64,000 nucleotides of DNA from an uncultured Flavobacteriales bacterium. Its GTDB lineage: Bacteria > Bacteroidota > Bacteroidia > Flavobacteriales_D > Crocinitomicaceae. The notes under the pieces were generated by a model. The model was not told where the DNA came from. It saw nothing but the letters and a program-made list of their open reading frames with translations, and searched no databases. Positions 62,644 through 64,000 of this stretch are shown here, in pieces. The stretch lies in the NCBI GenBank assembly GCA_903935095.1, contig CAIZQH010000013.1:54214-118213 (forward strand), in the 5' to 3' direction. Positions within the stretch are counted from its first letter, which is position 1; every line of letters starts with the position of its first letter. A program made the translations under genes and the position numbers.

Positions 62644-64000
62644 TTATTCTGATAAATTTAAGAAATCATGGTCATCCAATAATTTAGGATTAATTTCAAA
62701 GATTGTTTTTGCTTTGACGGAATCTTTTTCCAAGCAATTCGTAAACAGGCGTATGGCTTCTGATCGCTGCCCGAGCATCCATTGTAAATTCACTTCTAAC
62801 ACCTTCGCGATGCTATTTTCTTTTTCTCCTTCCAAAAATGATTGTAGAAAGTTAAATGCATCGATCGGTGATTCATTGCTAATAAAATCAATGTAATCGG
62901 ATAGGCATTCTTCATCTGCAGGATTTAATTCCAAGGATTTCTCGTAATGAAACTTAGTTTCCTCTTTTAGCTCCAATTTTTCGTAAGCACCTGCTAGTAC
63001 ATGGTAAATCCCGGCATTTTCAGGGTCGAAATCCAATGCTTTTTGAATCAACACAATGCCTTCACGCGTATTCCCAATTAAATCCTCAACGATGCCGAGT
63101 CCTAACCAAGCCTCCGGCAGCATTGGTTCCATTTCGATGCTTTTCTTATAATAATGTTTAGACAAATCAAACTCATTCAATTGCTCATAAGCCTCGCCGA
63201 TGTAACACATGGCCATGGCATCGTCACCGTCGTGTTTTTGACACAATTCAAAATGCTCGATGGCTTTATGGTACTTTTCTAGGGACAAATAAGAATTACC
63301 CAGATTGAAATGCGCAGGTCCAAATTCGTCGTTAATTAAAATGGCATAATCATAGGCCCAAACGGCTTTATCGAAATCCTCTAGCTTACTGTAGGCATTT
63401 CCTAAATTATACCATGCCGTGGCAGAATAAGGCTGCTCATCAATAAACTCAGAATAGGATTTTACTGCTTCTTGACTTTCTCCCATTATATCGTAACAAC
63501 GACCTAATTCATAGAGCGCGCTTTCGTTGTATTTATTGACACGTAATGCTTCTTTTAGCACGTCAACTGCCTCTGGATACATGCGCATACGTTGGTATTC
63601 GATGGAAATATCAAGGAAGATAAAATCTGTTTCATTTTGATCAGAAACGTCAATCGCTAATTGAAAGTATTTAATGGCATTTTTATGATCGCGCAATTGA
63701 GAATGCAGGGATGCTTTCGTTAAAAACAACTCCGCAGAAGGTTCCATGTTTTTCTCCAGGCCATGAACAATATCCAAAGCCTCATTTAATACTCCAAGTC
63801 CACCAAGAGATTGTGCTTTACGCAATTGAAATAGTAAATTATACGCAAATTGGTACATGCCTAATTCGGATGCTGCCTTTGCTTTTTGATATTGACCTTG
63901 AACTAAATAATGATCGATGATGTTCTCAATGCGATCACTATCCATGAATGGCAAGGTATTTCCCTGTAAATGTGCTTCAAAGCGTTCGATATCTTCGATC
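62644..64000 (-). CDS. TPR-repeat protein, 5' end outside window
   Basis: The frame is open to the right edge: upstream of a TTG at 63954 and an ATG at 63945 the same frame continues without a stop (EDIERFEAHLQGNTLPFMDSD), so the true start is beyond base 64000. At least 451 residues. About ten TPR units (ALYELGRCYDIMGESQEAVKSY, TAWYNLGNAYSKLEDFDKAVWAYDYAI, PAHFNLGNSYLSLEKYHKAIEHF, CYIGEAYEQLNEFDLSKHYYKKS). Its stop is 2 bp before the comA start, so these genes are likely cotranscribed. Function unknown; a scaffold or regulator is probable. Confidence 0.82.
   Translation of the reverse strand, partial: IEDIERFEAHLQGNTLPFMDSDRIENIIDHYLVQGQYQKAKAASELGMYQFAYNLLFQLRKAQSLGGLGVLNEALDIVHGLEKNMEPSAELFLTKASLHSQLRDHKNAIKYFQLAIDVSDQNETDFIFLDISIEYQRMRMYPEAVDVLKEALRVNKYNESALYELGRCYDIMGESQEAVKSYSEFIDEQPYSATAWYNLGNAYSKLEDFDKAVWAYDYAILINDEFGPAHFNLGNSYLSLEKYHKAIEHFELCQKHDGDDAMAMCYIGEAYEQLNEFDLSKHYYKKSIEMEPMLPEAWLGLGIVEDLIGNTREGIVLIQKALDFDPENAGIYHVLAGAYEKLELKEETKFHYEKSLELNPADEECLSDYIDFISNESPIDAFNFLQSFLEGEKENSIAKVLEVNLQWMLGQRSEAIRLFTNCLEKDSVKAKTIFEINPKLLDDHDFLNLSE

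Noticed and set aside
1..64000. CRISPR arrays, prophage, insertion sequences, riboswitches
   Set aside because: No regularly spaced repeats, Cas, integrase, transposase or capsid genes were seen, and no riboswitch core was recognised.

Overview
The window looks like a chromosomal segment of a marine or freshwater Bacteroidota, most likely order Flavobacteriales near Crocinitomicaceae/Fluviicola. This is an inference from gene content, not a database result. The signs are four secreted proteins with type IX secretion (T9SS) C-terminal signals (three type A, one type B), PorQ and a PorE-like OmpA protein, the fused E1 alpha/beta of the branched-chain 2-oxoacid dehydrogenase, DUF4476/DUF5683/WbqC proteins, a very long LepB, many promoters of the Bacteroidota form TAnnTTTG, and few Shine-Dalgarno sequences. 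No phage, insertion sequence, CRISPR array or rRNA was seen. Most of the window is dense core chromosome.

Layout. 1-1.8 kb: a YwqK/MORN-type secreted protein that runs off the left edge. 1.9-6.3 kb: a methyltransferase with a kelch-type T9SS cargo, then a TauE exporter and an MBL-rhodanese sulfur protein behind a Crp/Fnr-like site. 6.4-13.7 kb: chalcone-isomerase-like protein, DEAD-box helicase, MuiA/DUF4139 protein, an Asn/Met-repeat DUF4476 protein, an exonuclease-GIY-YIG fusion and a PhnP-like hydrolase. 13.7-19.4 kb: a probable glycine-lipid acyltransferase pair, a sigma factor, PorQ, TrmN6-like methylase and ProS. 19.4-25.4 kb: LTA-synthase-like sulfatase, E1 alpha/beta, three unknown envelope or acidic proteins, CYTH protein. 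25.4-35.3 kb: type B T9SS cargo, CapD/FlaA1-type sugar epimerase/dehydratase, thioesterase, second YwqK/MORN protein, second TauE, threonine aldolase, PorE-like OmpA protein. 35.4-44.7 kb: rplS, FHA protein, the parA-parB-DUF5683-dapB-lepB-wbqC cluster, a beta-propeller protein, Tag glycosylase, a barrel-like protein and shikimate kinase.

44.7-47.8 kb is the most accessory-looking block: tRNA-Lys(TTT), its terminator, two copies of a ~140-bp unit with nested palindromes, small hydrophobic reading frames, a beta-helix T9SS cargo and a small membrane protein. 47.8-64 kb returns to core genes: prfC, ndk, a TonB-dependent receptor, a PabA/TrpG amidotransferase, RidA, a GT2 fusion protein, the 2-oxoacid dehydrogenase E2, a DnaQ-type exonuclease, an FAH-family hydrolase, a VCBS-repeat T9SS cargo, a WD40 protein, a ComA-type phosphosulfolactate synthase and a TPR protein that runs off the right edge.

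Themes. T9SS machinery and cargo are spread through the window. Three loci bear on unusual lipids and sulfur: GlsA/GlsB-like acyltransferases, ComA (sulfite plus PEP, a possible cysteate source for sulfonolipids), and MBL-rhodanese/TauE. Genes are packed tightly: 0-8 bp overlaps inside operons and several convergent pairs that share stop-codon bases. Several promoters lie only 3-5 bp from the start codon, which suggests leaderless mRNAs. I did not find an obviously new multi-gene system. The strongest candidates for novelty are the post-tRNA palindromic repeats, the GT2/degenerate sugar-transferase fusion, and the Crp/Fnr-type control of the sulfur operon.
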